A stretch of 53,127 nucleotides of DNA from Clostridia bacterium (lineage in GTDB: Bacteria; Bacillota; Clostridia; Caldicoprobacterales; Caldicoprobacteraceae). Below the pieces are notes generated by a model. The model did not search any database. It saw nothing but the letters and a program-made list of their open reading frames with translations, and was not told where the DNA came from. The stretch covers positions 1 through 53,127 of the forward strand of contig PKRC01000014.1 of assembly GCA_017577715.1 (NCBI GenBank), read 5' to 3'. How positions within the stretch are numbered: the stretch's first letter is position 1; every line of letters begins with the position of its first letter. Below are positions 6,880-16,826 of this stretch, piece by piece. The translations under genes were made by a program, and so were the position numbers.

Positions 6880-9800
6880 AGGTGTTATACTATGAGCACT
6901 ATACCGCCATGAGGCGTACACATTTGGTGAGAAAGTGTGTCGAGTACATACAGAATGGCTTTACCGCATTATACATACTGCCATCGAGAGAGGCCATGTT
7001 TGACGTAAGGCGGCTTTTTATGAAACACATGGGAGGAATATTTAACTGCCATGTCATAGGGTTTGACGATTTGGAGAGGATGATAGTTGATGAAGCGTGC
7101 TCCAAAAAGCCTGTAATGGATGACACCGAAAAGCGAGTGATGTTGAGCGGCATCATGAACGGCTTGTCTTCCGATAATTTTTTTAGCTTGGCAAAGAATA
7201 GGCCTGGGTTTATAAATCAGGTTATGAACGCCATAAGGTTGCTCAAACGCTCATACATAACCCCAGAGCAGTTTTTCTCAAAGACATCGGTTTGCGGGGG
7301 TAACCTCCTCAAAAAATGTATGAGCTTTTACGAGATATATTCCAAATATGAAGGCATCAAGGCCAAAAAAGGCGTTATGGATGTCGATGACATCTCCTTT
7401 GAGGCAGTTGCAAAATGCCATAGAGCCAGCATATTTAACGGCGTAAAAGTCATAGTGATTGATGGATTTGTGAATGTAGATCCCGTCAATATGGAGCTTG
7501 TGAGGCGTATAATGGAGCATTTTCCTCATATAGAGGTCCATGTCAACGTTCCTTATAGGAATGTGCACAATGAGGATTTCTTGCTAAATGGAATAATAGG
7601 TGATTTTGTAAAGTTGGGGTTTGAAATTGTAGGGGCCGATAGCTTGCAAGGCGCCTCAAATGCCGGTTCTGCATTTAGCCCAGGCGATGATATGCCCCAA
7701 GCCCAGTCAAGCTCTTTGCCTTTCGCCGACCTTTCCAACGATGAAGGCGACAACATAGAGCTTTTGAACCTGGCTTCCCAGCTTTATTCTGCAAAGCCTC
7801 GTCTAAAGATGAGCGAAGATAGCCTGCTTATACGCAACAGCCCCTGTATAGACCATGAATTGAGGATAGCGGCAGGCTCCATAAAGAAGATGATACAGGA
7901 GTTGAAAGTAAGGCCTGATGAAATAGCGGTTGTGGTAGCGGATATGAAATCATATTTGGACAAGGCAGTAGATGTGTTTGAAGAATACGGCATACCGCTC
8001 AATGTCAGATACGGAGGCAAAATCAGCAGCATGTTGCTTTTGAAGGACGTAATGGCAATGCTCAAATACGTGCTTTATCAGGAAGAACGGGATGACTGCT
8101 TCATCACCATGGTTACATCGATGTACCTTCTACCAGAGGAGTTACTGAATTTTGAGGGGTTTAGCAATGCCAGGCTTATGGAGATGGCCCAGGATGCCCT
8201 TCAGTCCAATCGCGACGACCCATATTCCGCTTTTCTGGCCCTTTATTTTGACAGCACGCAAGATGAATATGCGAAGTCATGCATGAAGGACTATGTGGAT
8301 GATGTCATAACCGTCATGGATGAGCTCGGGAAATTGGCACAGCAGCCCGAGTTGGATTCTGATGGTGTTGATCGGTTTTTTGGACATTTAAAAGGCTATT
8401 TTGAGGCTTTAAACCTTGTTGGAAGGATATCGCTGTTACGCCAAAGAAACATCATAGATACAGATATGTGGTTCGGAAACATGAAGGCTTTAACGACGGC
8501 CATGGATCTCCTTCAGCGCTTGGAGGAGATTTACAGCAGCTACGCTTCCCTTAAAGAAGTGCGATATTCAGGGCATGATGTCATGCGCCATGTCGTTGAA
8601 AGCCTGTCCTCTCTTGATGCGGATGGCGTTGGGAATTTCTCGGGGGGCGTTAAGCTTATCTCCCCCGACCTCATGAGAGGGCAGAGGTATTATGCCGTTT
8701 TTATGCTAGGCCTCAACGAGGGGGTATTTCCGTCCGTAAATAACGCTGTTAAGATATTTGACGGCTATGAAGCTGACTGGCTTTTTAGGCTGGGAATCAA
8801 TCTCATGCCTGCCTCATGGGAGCTTGAACGGGAAAAGATAAGGTTTAACGCCTGCATTGCGGCAGCCAGGCAAAAGCTGTATCTGTCCTACCGCACCCTG
8901 GATGAAGATGGCAGCGTGATGAACCAGTCTCCCTTTATAGACGAGGTGTTGTCGGCAATAGATGAAGAAAGCAGGGAGAATGTAGTAAAAGGTCGTGTAA
9001 CCATGCGGGACAGGATGGCCTTTAGCGGCCATCCTCTAAGCCTTAGGGAAGCCGTAAAGGCCATAGGCACCATGCTGCGAAACAGCGGTGATACCAGCGA
9101 TGATCTGAGGGCAGGCATACGCGTTCCGGAGATTCTGGAACACCTTAAATATCCAGCGTACGCCTCCTGCGTTGAATTCTCCAGGGAGTTCGCTCCGATC
9201 TTTGACTCATACGATGGAAAGCTGAGTACGCCACCTGAACTTCAGCAGGATATGGCATATATAGTTTCGGTTTCGCGCATAAATGAATACGCCAAGTGTC
9301 CGTTCAGCTATTTCGCCAAAGCCATGTTTGATGTTGAGGCTGAAGACCAGGGCTTGATGGCTAACATGGGCATTAGCAGCTTTTATCATGCGGTGCTTAA
9401 AGCATACTACCAGGATGATTGTGATCCCCTAAATCCCGATGCCGACAGGTTTAACCGGGTGTTTGATCAGAAGCTGCAAGATGTCAATTTAAGCCATATA
9501 CCGTCGCCGCTTAAAGGATATGCCGTTGAGGAGCTAAAGAATACCTTGTTTAACTTTATTTGCCATGATGCTCAAAACATGCGCAGGTATTATGCTGCCA
9601 CGGGTTGTAAATTGAAGCCGGCGCTGCTTGAGTACCCCCTGCGGGTGGGCATAAATACCCCAAATGGAATGGTTGTAATATCGGGCATAGTTGACAGGGT
9701 TGATGTGGAGTGCGATGAGCAAGGGAATTTCACCGGCAGATATATTATATATGACTACAAGAAAAAAGGCATCAAGCAGCTAAGGGATTTTATCGAAGGA

Positions 9801-10181
9801 AAGGATTTCCAGTTACCCCTTTATTATGCAGGAGTCCGCGACGTTATTAAAAGGAAAACGGGTATGGAGGACGTGCACTGCATGGCTCTGCTCTACTACA
9901 GCATAGAAGAATTGAAATGGGACGGCATCATTTCAAAGGATATAAAGAGGGCGCTTTTTGAGAGCAGAAAAGGCCCAAGGGATGTTCCTACCTATTCCAA
10001 CATGGAGGTAATACTTGCCTGGAATCTGAGAGAGGCATTAAGGATGGTTGAGAAGATGCGCAAGGGGCATTTCATGCCACCGCCCGTATGCCCCAGAGAG
10101 ATTTTTGGGTGTGCATACAGGAGCATGTGCAGGCATAACGAGGTGAGGCTGTCCAGAAAGGTGGGTGTAATCAATGATTGA
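6876..10181 (+). CDS. addB: AddAB helicase-nuclease subunit AddB
   Basis: Partner of AddA in double-strand break resection and Chi recognition, giving 3' tails for RecA. At 1101 residues it is close to the usual AddB length. The C-terminal RecB-type nuclease domain is seen near residues 925-965 (GIVDRVD, then IIYDYKKKG with catalytic Asp and Lys). The cysteines expected to hold an iron-sulfur cluster are near residue 808 (AKCPFSYF) and at the C-terminus (CPREIF, then GCAYRSMC). Two oddities: the N-terminus has no GxxGxGK(T/S) P-loop where AddB normally has one, and the C-terminal cysteines are spaced C-x6-C-x5-C rather than the usual C-x2-C-x5-C. The stop overlaps the addA start by 8 bases, so the two are coupled. 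Confidence 0.93.
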   Translation: MKVLYYEHYTAMRRTHLVRKCVEYIQNGFTALYILPSREAMFDVRRLFMKHMGGIFNCHVIGFDDLERMIVDEACSKKPVMDDTEKRVMLSGIMNGLSSDNFFSLAKNRPGFINQVMNAIRLLKRSYITPEQFFSKTSVCGGNLLKKCMSFYEIYSKYEGIKAKKGVMDVDDISFEAVAKCHRASIFNGVKVIVIDGFVNVDPVNMELVRRIMEHFPHIEVHVNVPYRNVHNEDFLLNGIIGDFVKLGFEIVGADSLQGASNAGSAFSPGDDMPQAQSSSLPFADLSNDEGDNIELLNLASQLYSAKPRLKMSEDSLLIRNSPCIDHELRIAAGSIKKMIQELKVRPDEIAVVVADMKSYLDKAVDVFEEYGIPLNVRYGGKISSMLLLKDVMAMLKYVLYQEERDDCFITMVTSMYLLPEELLNFEGFSNARLMEMAQDALQSNRDDPYSAFLALYFDSTQDEYAKSCMKDYVDDVITVMDELGKLAQQPELDSDGVDRFFGHLKGYFEALNLVGRISLLRQRNIIDTDMWFGNMKALTTAMDLLQRLEEIYSSYASLKEVRYSGHDVMRHVVESLSSLDADGVGNFSGGVKLISPDLMRGQRYYAVFMLGLNEGVFPSVNNAVKIFDGYEADWLFRLGINLMPASWELEREKIRFNACIAAARQKLYLSYRTLDEDGSVMNQSPFIDEVLSAIDEESRENVVKGRVTMRDRMAFSGHPLSLREAVKAIGTMLRNSGDTSDDLRAGIRVPEILEHLKYPAYASCVEFSREFAPIFDSYDGKLSTPPELQQDMAYIVSVSRINEYAKCPFSYFAKAMFDVEAEDQGLMANMGISSFYHAVLKAYYQDDCDPLNPDADRFNRVFDQKLQDVNLSHIPSPLKGYAVEELKNTLFNFICHDAQNMRRYYAATGCKLKPALLEYPLRVGINTPNGMVVISGIVDRVDVECDEQGNFTGRYIIYDYKKKGIKQLRDFIEGKDFQLPLYYAGVRDVIKRKTGMEDVHCMALLYYSIEELKWDGIISKDIKRALFESRKGPRDVPTYSNMEVILAWNLREALRMVEKMRKGHFMPPPVCPREIFGCAYRSMCRHNEVRLSRKVGVIND

Positions 10182-13100
10182 CAGCTTAGCTTATATACGC
10201 GAGAGGTATGACTTGAATGAGGAGCAGGCAAGGGCCCTTGATATCAGCTCGAGCATGGCGGTCAAGGCAGGAGCGGGTTCGGGCAAAACCAGGGTCCTCA
10301 CCCAGCGGTTTATGAGGCTGCTGCTTGAAAACCCGGATATGGATCTTGAAAACATTGTCGCCATAACCTTCACCAGGAAAGCGGCGGCTGAGATGAAGGA
10401 CAGGATTCGACGGGAACTTTCAAAGAGGATTGACCAAAGCAGCGACATGGCTGAAAAGAAAAGGCTTTCTGACCTCAGGATGCGCATGAGCGCTGCCAAC
10501 ATAGATACCATCCATGGGTTTTGTGCGAGGCTGTTGCGGGAGAATTTTGCCTTGCTGGGGCTTGATCCGCAGTTTAAGGTCATGGATGAGGCTGAGGCCG
10601 AGCTGGCCCTCTCCCAAATAGCTGATGACGTCATCCTCAAGTTTTTGGACCAGCACCGGGACAGCCAGGAGGTAAGGCTCATTGCCCAAAGGCTTTCGGT
10701 TTCGTTTTTTACCGATGAGCTCAAAATAGGCGTTATTTCGGCCTTTAAAGCCTTAAGGGGCAAGGGATGGGAACCTAAAGGAGAGGTGGATGGTGGGCAA
10801 AGCAATCGCGAAAAGCAAGGTGACGATCTAACATCTGCCCTTGAAGAAGTGGGGAGACAGCTCATAACGGTCCTTTATGAGGAATACAGCCGCTACAAGG
10901 ACACGGAAAATGTGCTGGATTTCAACGACCTTGAAATACTCACCCTTAAACTGCTTCAAAATCCCGGTGTGCGGGATCATTGTTTTGAAAAGTTTGCTGC
11001 CATCATGGTGGACGAGTTCCAGGACTTGAACCCGCTTCAAAAGCGGATACTGGACCTGCTCGTTAAAAAGGACGGCCGTATACCTCCCGGGCGCCTCTTC
11101 ATCGTGGGCGATATAAAACAGTCCATATATGGCTTCAGAGGGTCGGACTATACTATATTCAACGATGCCTGCAAAGAAATAGTTGAAAGCGGAGGTAGGG
11201 AGGTATCCCTCAAGACCTGCCACCGAAGCAGCAGGACCATAATAGGCTTTGTCAACAAGGTATTCAGCAACATACTGGAGTATTATGAGGATATTGAGCC
11301 CTGGGATGAGAGCCAAAACAGGGAATACCAGGTTGAGCTTATAACATGGAGCTACAGGGAGCAAAAGGAAGCTGATTTAAAGAACAGGTGGGAAACTGCC
11401 AAAAAGCTGCTGGGAGAGGAAGAAAGCAACCAAAAGCTGGAGAGCGTGCTGGAAGAGGGCTATGGCACTCAGCTTTTAACCAGCAGCAAGGACTACAAAA
11501 AAGCCGAGGTGGTGGGAAAAGCCGTCAAAAGGCTGCTCTCCAGGGGCTTTAAATACGGCGATATAGCGGTGCTTTTGCGGAGCAGGACCTCCCTCGTTCA
11601 GATTGAACGGGCATTGACGACTTTTGGCATACCGTATTGCATACTGGGCGGCATAGGTTTTTGGGAGGCTGCCGAAGTGATCGATATGCTGTCTCTGTAC
11701 CGCCTGGCTTTTTATCCGGGTGATAAACTGGCCCTCTTTTCAGCACTGCGTTCGCCCATCTTCGGCTTTTCCGATGACCTGCTGGTGCAGTTTGCCCAAT
11801 TCATAAGGAATTACGGCGGTTCCAAGCATGATTTGAGCGGCATATTTGAAGGATTTATAAATGAAATCAAAGGCGAGGAGCTATGGATAGTTAAGAGGGC
11901 AGCTGATGTTTTCAAAAAGATTTCACAGCAGGGAGGCCTGCTGAATGCCGCCCAACTTTTGGACCTGCTTATACGGATTACAGGATACGACCACATTTTA
12001 GCCGCCCTGCCCTATGGTGAAAGGAAGCTGCGCAACGTAGAGAAGCTTATGCAGATAGCCCGTGAGTTTGAAGAACAAGGGGGCCACAGTGCAAGGCGCT
12101 TTCTTGACTACGTAAACGCATTGAAGAACAGCGCGGTGCGGGAGCAGGAAGCCGTACTGGACAGCGAGGATAGCGACGCCGTTAAGATCCTGACCATCCA
12201 CGCATCCAAGGGGTTGGAGTTTAGGGCGGTGCTTTTGCCTGATATGGATTCCGAAGTGGATTTTCAGACCAAAAGGGATAAGCCTTTATATCTGGTGGAT
12301 GAGGGTTGCAATCTGGTGGCCATAGGAATGGATGAGAACGGGAAATTCAGCGAAAAGGCCAACCCCGAGTATCAAAGGTTATTCCAGAAAAAGCTTGAAT
12401 GCGAGATTGAGGAATCCAAGCGCCTCTTTTATGTAGCGGCAACCCGCGCACGGGAGTACCTGGGCCTTATCGTTCAAATTGATGCTAAAAGCAACAAAGG
12501 CAAGCTGGATAAGCTCAACACCTTCATGAAGCAGCTCACATGGAGCCTGCAAAAATGCGGGACAATTGAGGAGATGGCTGAGATCGATGCCGGTGAGCTG
12601 GTGGGGCATGACGATGAGCAGGTTCAAACGTATAAAAGGGTTATGGATTCCATGAGGAACATAATAGCTGCAGAAAAGGTAAAAAGCATAAGTACGGATG
12701 AGCGGTATATGAGGGCATTAAGCCGCTGTCAACCGGCCATAGGCGGCGTGATCAGCATATCCTCCTGGATGAGATATATGAGCTGTCCCCGAAAGTTTTA
12801 TATAGAGGAGATTGCCGGCATTAAAAGTCCTGACAGCCTTTACGCATCGTCATACTACGATGAATACGTCGAAGGGCCATCCGATTGCGATTTTGCACAA
12901 TTAGGGATAATGGTCCATCAGATTTTAAAAGAAATAGACGTGATCAATTTCAGCCAAGCTGGCTTTTTATCCGATGAGGGTTTGGCGGGGATAGACGGTG
13001 CCACCAGAGCACGGTGCCTAAAGTGTATTGAAGGGTTCTGGGAGATTGAAAACAGGGAAAGGCAAAGGTGGAGCGGCCGCGTAATTTGTAGCCTTAAGGA

Positions 13101-13533
13101 GCACTCCTTTATGGTGCCTTTAAGGCAGGGACTATACTTTTCAGGGGTAGTAGACAGGATAGATATATATGAAGACGGGGAACGGCTTAAGGCCAGGCTG
13201 ATAGATTACAAGACCAACAGGATATACAACCAGGCAGACGTTGAACAAAAGAGGGATTATTATGCCAGGCAGTTGCTGTCATACGCCTGGGCTTTGAACC
13301 GTTTTCTGGTCTATCAGGGCAGGAAGGTGGATGTGGCTCAGGCTTTGCTGTATTTCCTGGACGGCCCCATTGCCGTGGAGATACCCATCAATGAGGAGAG
13401 TATGGCTGCTTTGGTGGAGCGGCTAATGGATGCAGCCCCCGCCATTTTGGGATGTAGGCCCTTTGATGAGTACCCAAAGGGTGATGGAAAGGCCTGCCAG
13501 TGGTGTGGGGTGAAGGAGTTCTGCTGCATATAA
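10174..13533 (+). CDS. addA: AddAB helicase-nuclease subunit AddA
   Basis: UvrD/RecB-family ATP-dependent 3'-5' helicase and nuclease (1119 residues, slightly short for AddA). Walker A (AGAGSGKT) is at residues 32-39, the Walker B-like MVDEFQDLNPLQ is near residue 280, and helicase motif VAATRARE is near residue 752. The C-terminal nuclease core GVVDRIDIYEDG, then LIDYKTN, is near residues 990-1012. With addB lacking a visible P-loop, AddA is probably the only ATP motor of the complex here. The start ATG lies inside the addB end. The next gene block has its own strong promoter 8 bp downstream. Confidence 0.96.
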   Translation: MIDSLAYIRERYDLNEEQARALDISSSMAVKAGAGSGKTRVLTQRFMRLLLENPDMDLENIVAITFTRKAAAEMKDRIRRELSKRIDQSSDMAEKKRLSDLRMRMSAANIDTIHGFCARLLRENFALLGLDPQFKVMDEAEAELALSQIADDVILKFLDQHRDSQEVRLIAQRLSVSFFTDELKIGVISAFKALRGKGWEPKGEVDGGQSNREKQGDDLTSALEEVGRQLITVLYEEYSRYKDTENVLDFNDLEILTLKLLQNPGVRDHCFEKFAAIMVDEFQDLNPLQKRILDLLVKKDGRIPPGRLFIVGDIKQSIYGFRGSDYTIFNDACKEIVESGGREVSLKTCHRSSRTIIGFVNKVFSNILEYYEDIEPWDESQNREYQVELITWSYREQKEADLKNRWETAKKLLGEEESNQKLESVLEEGYGTQLLTSSKDYKKAEVVGKAVKRLLSRGFKYGDIAVLLRSRTSLVQIERALTTFGIPYCILGGIGFWEAAEVIDMLSLYRLAFYPGDKLALFSALRSPIFGFSDDLLVQFAQFIRNYGGSKHDLSGIFEGFINEIKGEELWIVKRAADVFKKISQQGGLLNAAQLLDLLIRITGYDHILAALPYGERKLRNVEKLMQIAREFEEQGGHSARRFLDYVNALKNSAVREQEAVLDSEDSDAVKILTIHASKGLEFRAVLLPDMDSEVDFQTKRDKPLYLVDEGCNLVAIGMDENGKFSEKANPEYQRLFQKKLECEIEESKRLFYVAATRAREYLGLIVQIDAKSNKGKLDKLNTFMKQLTWSLQKCGTIEEMAEIDAGELVGHDDEQVQTYKRVMDSMRNIIAAEKVKSISTDERYMRALSRCQPAIGGVISISSWMRYMSCPRKFYIEEIAGIKSPDSLYASSYYDEYVEGPSDCDFAQLGIMVHQILKEIDVINFSQAGFLSDEGLAGIDGATRARCLKCIEGFWEIENRERQRWSGRVICSLKEHSFMVPLRQGLYFSGVVDRIDIYEDGERLKARLIDYKTNRIYNQADVEQKRDYYARQLLSYAWALNRFLVYQGRKVDVAQALLYFLDGPIAVEIPINEESMAALVERLMDAAPAILGCRPFDEYPKGDGKACQWCGVKEFCCI

Positions 13534-13540
13534 CTGCTAC

Positions 13541-13568
13541 TTGACAAAATTCATGCTTGTCGTATAAT
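13541..13568 (+). promoter_or_regulatory. strong promoter of the valine T-box operon
   Basis: Perfect TTGACA (13541-13546), 16-bp spacer, perfect TATAAT (13563-13568), just after the addA stop. Transcription would begin near 13575, directly ahead of the T-box. Confidence 0.85.
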
Positions 13569-13575
13569 AAAAACA

Positions 13576-13910
13576 ACACAAATAGTGGCAAGATGCGATG
13601 AAGAAGAGGAGTACACCTCGCTTCCCACCAGAGAGGGGGGTCCGTGGCTGAGAGGCCTCCTTGGGCGATAGGGCGGGGTGGAAGGTCGCTTCGGAGCATT
13701 TCAGCTGAATGGCAGTAGGCTGAAACGGAGTGCTACCGTTATGCAAATGAGTGCCTGTCGGCTTACCGCAACTCCTACGGTTCCAGATGCGTGGCGGCTG
13801 CTGTAGGGGGAGGGGCGGGCAAGTGCTATAATTTTGCACTTGTAACGGCAGGACTAAAGGTGGTACCGCGGAGCTTGATCCTTCGTCCTTTACGGGATGA
13901 AGGATTTTTT
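13576..13910 (+). promoter_or_regulatory. T-box leader, valine specific (specifier GUC)
   Basis: An uncharged-tRNA-sensing leader. The T-box core AAGGTGGTACCGCGG (13857-13871) precedes a terminator. Stem I can be traced: AGTA (13610-13613) opposite GAA (13681-13683) forms the loop-E motif, and CACCTCGC pairs with GCGGGGTG. The codon in the specifier position is GTC (13685-13687), a valine codon, which agrees with valS downstream. Low charging of tRNA-Val(GAC) should favour the antiterminator and raise expression of the small membrane protein, valS and perhaps folC. Confidence 0.95.
13878..13910 (+). terminator. T-box regulated terminator before valS
   Basis: ATCCTTCGTCC (13878-13888) pairs with GGGATGAAGGAT (13894-13905), followed by TTTTT. 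It is mutually exclusive with the antiterminator formed by the T-box core. Confidence 0.9.
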
Positions 13911-13932
13911 GTTGAAGGGGAGTGTTGCGAAC

Positions 13933-14133
13933 TTGTTGGAGTTAAAGCAAATAGATCCGGTGGGGATGGTTCTTATGCTGCTGGGCGGCATATTGGGATA
14001 CGGTGGTAGATGGATTGTGGCTCATGCCATAAAGCCACCCCCGGAGCAGGAGATGAAGTGGACGGTAGCCATCAAACTGGCCGGTCTAATCCTTGTGATA
14101 CTTGGGATGTTTAAAATATTGTATACATTTTGA
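13933..14133 (+). CDS. small two-helix membrane protein of unknown function
   Basis: About 66 residues with two hydrophobic segments (VGMVLMLLGGILGYGGRWIV and, after a polar KPPPEQEMK turn, IKLAGLILVILGMFKIL). I recognise no family. Starts are uncertain: an in-frame ATG at 13897 lies inside the T-box terminator and has no SD, while TTG at 13933 has AGGGGAGT nine bases ahead, so I prefer it. It is the first gene after the valine T-box and ends 19 bp before valS, so read-through links its expression to valine tRNA charging. Confidence 0.6.
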   Translation: MLELKQIDPVGMVLMLLGGILGYGGRWIVAHAIKPPPEQEMKWTVAIKLAGLILVILGMFKILYTF

Positions 14134-14152
14134 AAATGGGAGGTAGTGGGAC

Positions 14153-16807
14153 ATGCCGGATAAGTTGTTGGACAAGACTTATGACCCAAGTCAGGTAGAA
14201 GATCGAATATACCGCATGTGGATGGACAAGGGGTACTTCAGGGCCGAGGTAGACTGGAACAAGGAGCCCTTTTGTATCGTTATTCCCCCACCCAACATCA
14301 CGGGTCAGCTTCACATGGGACATGCTTTGGACAATACCCTGCAGGACATACTGGTACGCTGGAGGAGGATGCAGGGGTATGTGACTTTATGGCTTCCCGG
14401 GACCGACCATGCCAGCATCGCTACCGAGCTAAAGATAGTCGAGAAGCTGGCTGAGGAGGGGCTCACCAAAAACGATTTGGGGCGAGAGGAATTTTTGAAG
14501 AGAGCCTGGCAGTGGAAGGAACAGTACGGGGGCAGGATCACGCAGCAGCTTAAAAAGCTGGGCGCATCCCTTGACTGGTCCAGGGAAAGGTTTACCATGG
14601 ACGAGGGCTGTAGCAGGGCAGTGTTGGAGGTGTTTGTGCGCCTTTACAAAAAAGGCTTTATCTACCGAGGGGATAGGATAATAAACTGGTGTCCCGACTG
14701 CAAGACCGCCCTGTCGGATGCCGAAGTGGAACACGAGGAGGAGCAGGGCAATCTCTGGTACGTACGCTATCCAGTGAAGGATAGCCAGGAGAGCATAACG
14801 GTGGCCACCACAAGGCCAGAGACCATGCTGGGGGATACCGCCGTTGCCGTACACCCCGAGGATGAGCGATACCGCCACCTCATCGGAAAGACGGTTATAC
14901 TGCCCATCATGAACAGGGAGATACCCATAATCGCCGATGAATACGTAGAGCGCGAATTTGGAACGGGTGCTGTAAAAATCACTCCCGCTCATGACCCCAA
15001 CGACTTTGAGGTGGGCGTAAGGCACGGCCTACCATGGGTTTGTGTCATGGACGAGAAGGGCTTTATGAACCACAATGCAGGGAAGTACCAGGGTATGGAT
15101 CGGTATGAGGCGAGAAAGGCCATTGTGGAAGAGCTAAAGAGCCTGGGACTGCTTGAAAAGGTGGAACCCATTAAGCACAATGTGGGGCACTGCTATAGAT
15201 GCGGCACCGTGGTTGAACCCATCATTTCAAAGCAGTGGTTTGTTAAGATGAAGCCCCTGGCTGAGCCGGCCATAAAGGCTGTTAAGGAGGGCAGAATCAA
15301 ATTCGTGCCCGAGCGATTTGAAAAGATCTACTTCAACTGGATGGAGAACATAAAGGATTGGTGCATTTCCAGGCAGCTGTGGTGGGGGCACAGGATCCCG
15401 GCGTACTATTGTCAGGATTGCGACCATACCATGGTTGAGCGTAGCATGCCGGAGAGATGCACCAAGTGCGGCAGCACCAATATAAAGCAGGACGAGGACG
15501 TACTGGATACCTGGTTCAGCTCGGCGCTGTGGCCCTTCTCCACCCTGGGCTGGCCCGATGAGACCGAAGACCTTAAATACTTCTATCCGACTAGCGTGCT
15601 GGTCACTGGATACGACATCATATTCTTCTGGGTGGCCAGGATGATATTCTCGGGATTGGAGCACATGGGCGATGTGCCCTTCAGATATGTCTTCATCCAC
15701 GGCATAGTCAGGGACTCCGAAGGGCGGAAGATGAGCAAATCCCTAGGGAACGGCATAGACCCCCTCGAGGTGATCGAGAAATACGGGGCAGATGCCCTGC
15801 GCCTCACCTTGGTGACCGGGAATTCGCCGGGCAATGACATGCGCTTCTATTGGGAGAGGGTGGAAGCCAGCCGCAACTTCTGCAACAAGCTGTGGAATGC
15901 CGCCAGGTTCATATTGATGAACATGCAAAGCTCGGGCATAGATAAACCGCGGAAGGTAAAGCTGGAGCTTCCCGATCGCTGGATCATAAGCAGGTGCAAC
16001 CGCCTTATAAGAGAAGTCACCGACAACCTGGAGAAGTTTGAGCTGGGTATAGCCGTACAGAAGCTGTACGATTTCATATGGGATGAATTCTGTGACTGGT
16101 ACATCGAGCTTGCAAAGCCGGGACTGTACGGTCAGGACGTGGAGCTTAAGGAGTCAAAGCTGTATACCCTAACCTATGTGCTATCCAATGTTCTGAAGCT
16201 GCTGCATCCCTTTATGCCATTTATCACCGAGGAGATATGGCAGCACTTGCCCAATCGCGAGTGCGACAGCATAATGGTTTCATCCTGGCCCAAGGTAAGG
16301 GAAAAAGAGCTGGATGCCCAGGCCGAAGAGCAGATGGCTGCCGTGATGGATGCCATAAGGAGCATAAGGAATATAAGGGCCGAGATGGAAGTGCCACCGT
16401 CCCGCAGGGCCAAGGTGATACTGGTGGTCAACCATGATTGGATGGACATCTTCGAGAATAGCAAGGCATATTTTGAAAAGCTGGCTTGGGCCTCTGAGGT
16501 GGTGCTCCAGAGGGATAAAGAGGGCATACCGTCCAACGCTGTTTCGGCTGTGACCGATAAGGCGCAGATATTTATGCCCCTCGAGGATCTGGTGGATTTC
16601 GAGAAGGAGATGGAGCGCCTCCTCAAGGAGAAGGCCAACCTAGAGAAGGAGCTGGCCCGGGTGGAAAACAAGCTTTCCAACCGCAATTTTGTGGAGAAAG
16701 CGCCGCCGGCGGTGGTGGAAGAGGAGCGAAAGAAGAAAGAGAAGTATCAGGATATGATGGCCAAGGTGTTGAGCCGCATTGAGGCGCTCAATAGCATGAG
16801 AAAGTGA
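14153..16807 (+). CDS. valS: valine-tRNA ligase
   Basis: Class Ia synthetase (884 residues) that charges tRNA-Val and edits threonyl errors. The HIGH motif reads HMGH at residues 54-57 after PPPNITGQL. KMSKS is present near residues 526-530. The editing domain (TTRPETMLGDTAVAVHP) is near residues 221-237, and a Zn-ribbon-like CxxC pair (CQDC, CTKCG) is seen near residues 421-442. The C-terminal ~65 residues form the coiled-coil arm usual for bacterial ValRS. The SD is GGGAGG. It is controlled by the upstream valine T-box. folC follows 19 bp later. Confidence 0.98.
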   Translation: MPDKLLDKTYDPSQVEDRIYRMWMDKGYFRAEVDWNKEPFCIVIPPPNITGQLHMGHALDNTLQDILVRWRRMQGYVTLWLPGTDHASIATELKIVEKLAEEGLTKNDLGREEFLKRAWQWKEQYGGRITQQLKKLGASLDWSRERFTMDEGCSRAVLEVFVRLYKKGFIYRGDRIINWCPDCKTALSDAEVEHEEEQGNLWYVRYPVKDSQESITVATTRPETMLGDTAVAVHPEDERYRHLIGKTVILPIMNREIPIIADEYVEREFGTGAVKITPAHDPNDFEVGVRHGLPWVCVMDEKGFMNHNAGKYQGMDRYEARKAIVEELKSLGLLEKVEPIKHNVGHCYRCGTVVEPIISKQWFVKMKPLAEPAIKAVKEGRIKFVPERFEKIYFNWMENIKDWCISRQLWWGHRIPAYYCQDCDHTMVERSMPERCTKCGSTNIKQDEDVLDTWFSSALWPFSTLGWPDETEDLKYFYPTSVLVTGYDIIFFWVARMIFSGLEHMGDVPFRYVFIHGIVRDSEGRKMSKSLGNGIDPLEVIEKYGADALRLTLVTGNSPGNDMRFYWERVEASRNFCNKLWNAARFILMNMQSSGIDKPRKVKLELPDRWIISRCNRLIREVTDNLEKFELGIAVQKLYDFIWDEFCDWYIELAKPGLYGQDVELKESKLYTLTYVLSNVLKLLHPFMPFITEEIWQHLPNRECDSIMVSSWPKVREKELDAQAEEQMAAVMDAIRSIRNIRAEMEVPPSRRAKVILVVNHDWMDIFENSKAYFEKLAWASEVVLQRDKEGIPSNAVSAVTDKAQIFMPLEDLVDFEKEMERLLKEKANLEKELARVENKLSNRNFVEKAPPAVVEEERKKKEKYQDMMAKVLSRIEALNSMRK

Positions 16808-16826
16808 ATTTGCAGGAGGATGTCGG

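Noticed and set aside
10191..10865. Long open frame on the minus strand within addA
   Set aside because: It is a mirror of the addA codon pattern; no SD, no family, and addA has intact helicase motifs on the other strand.
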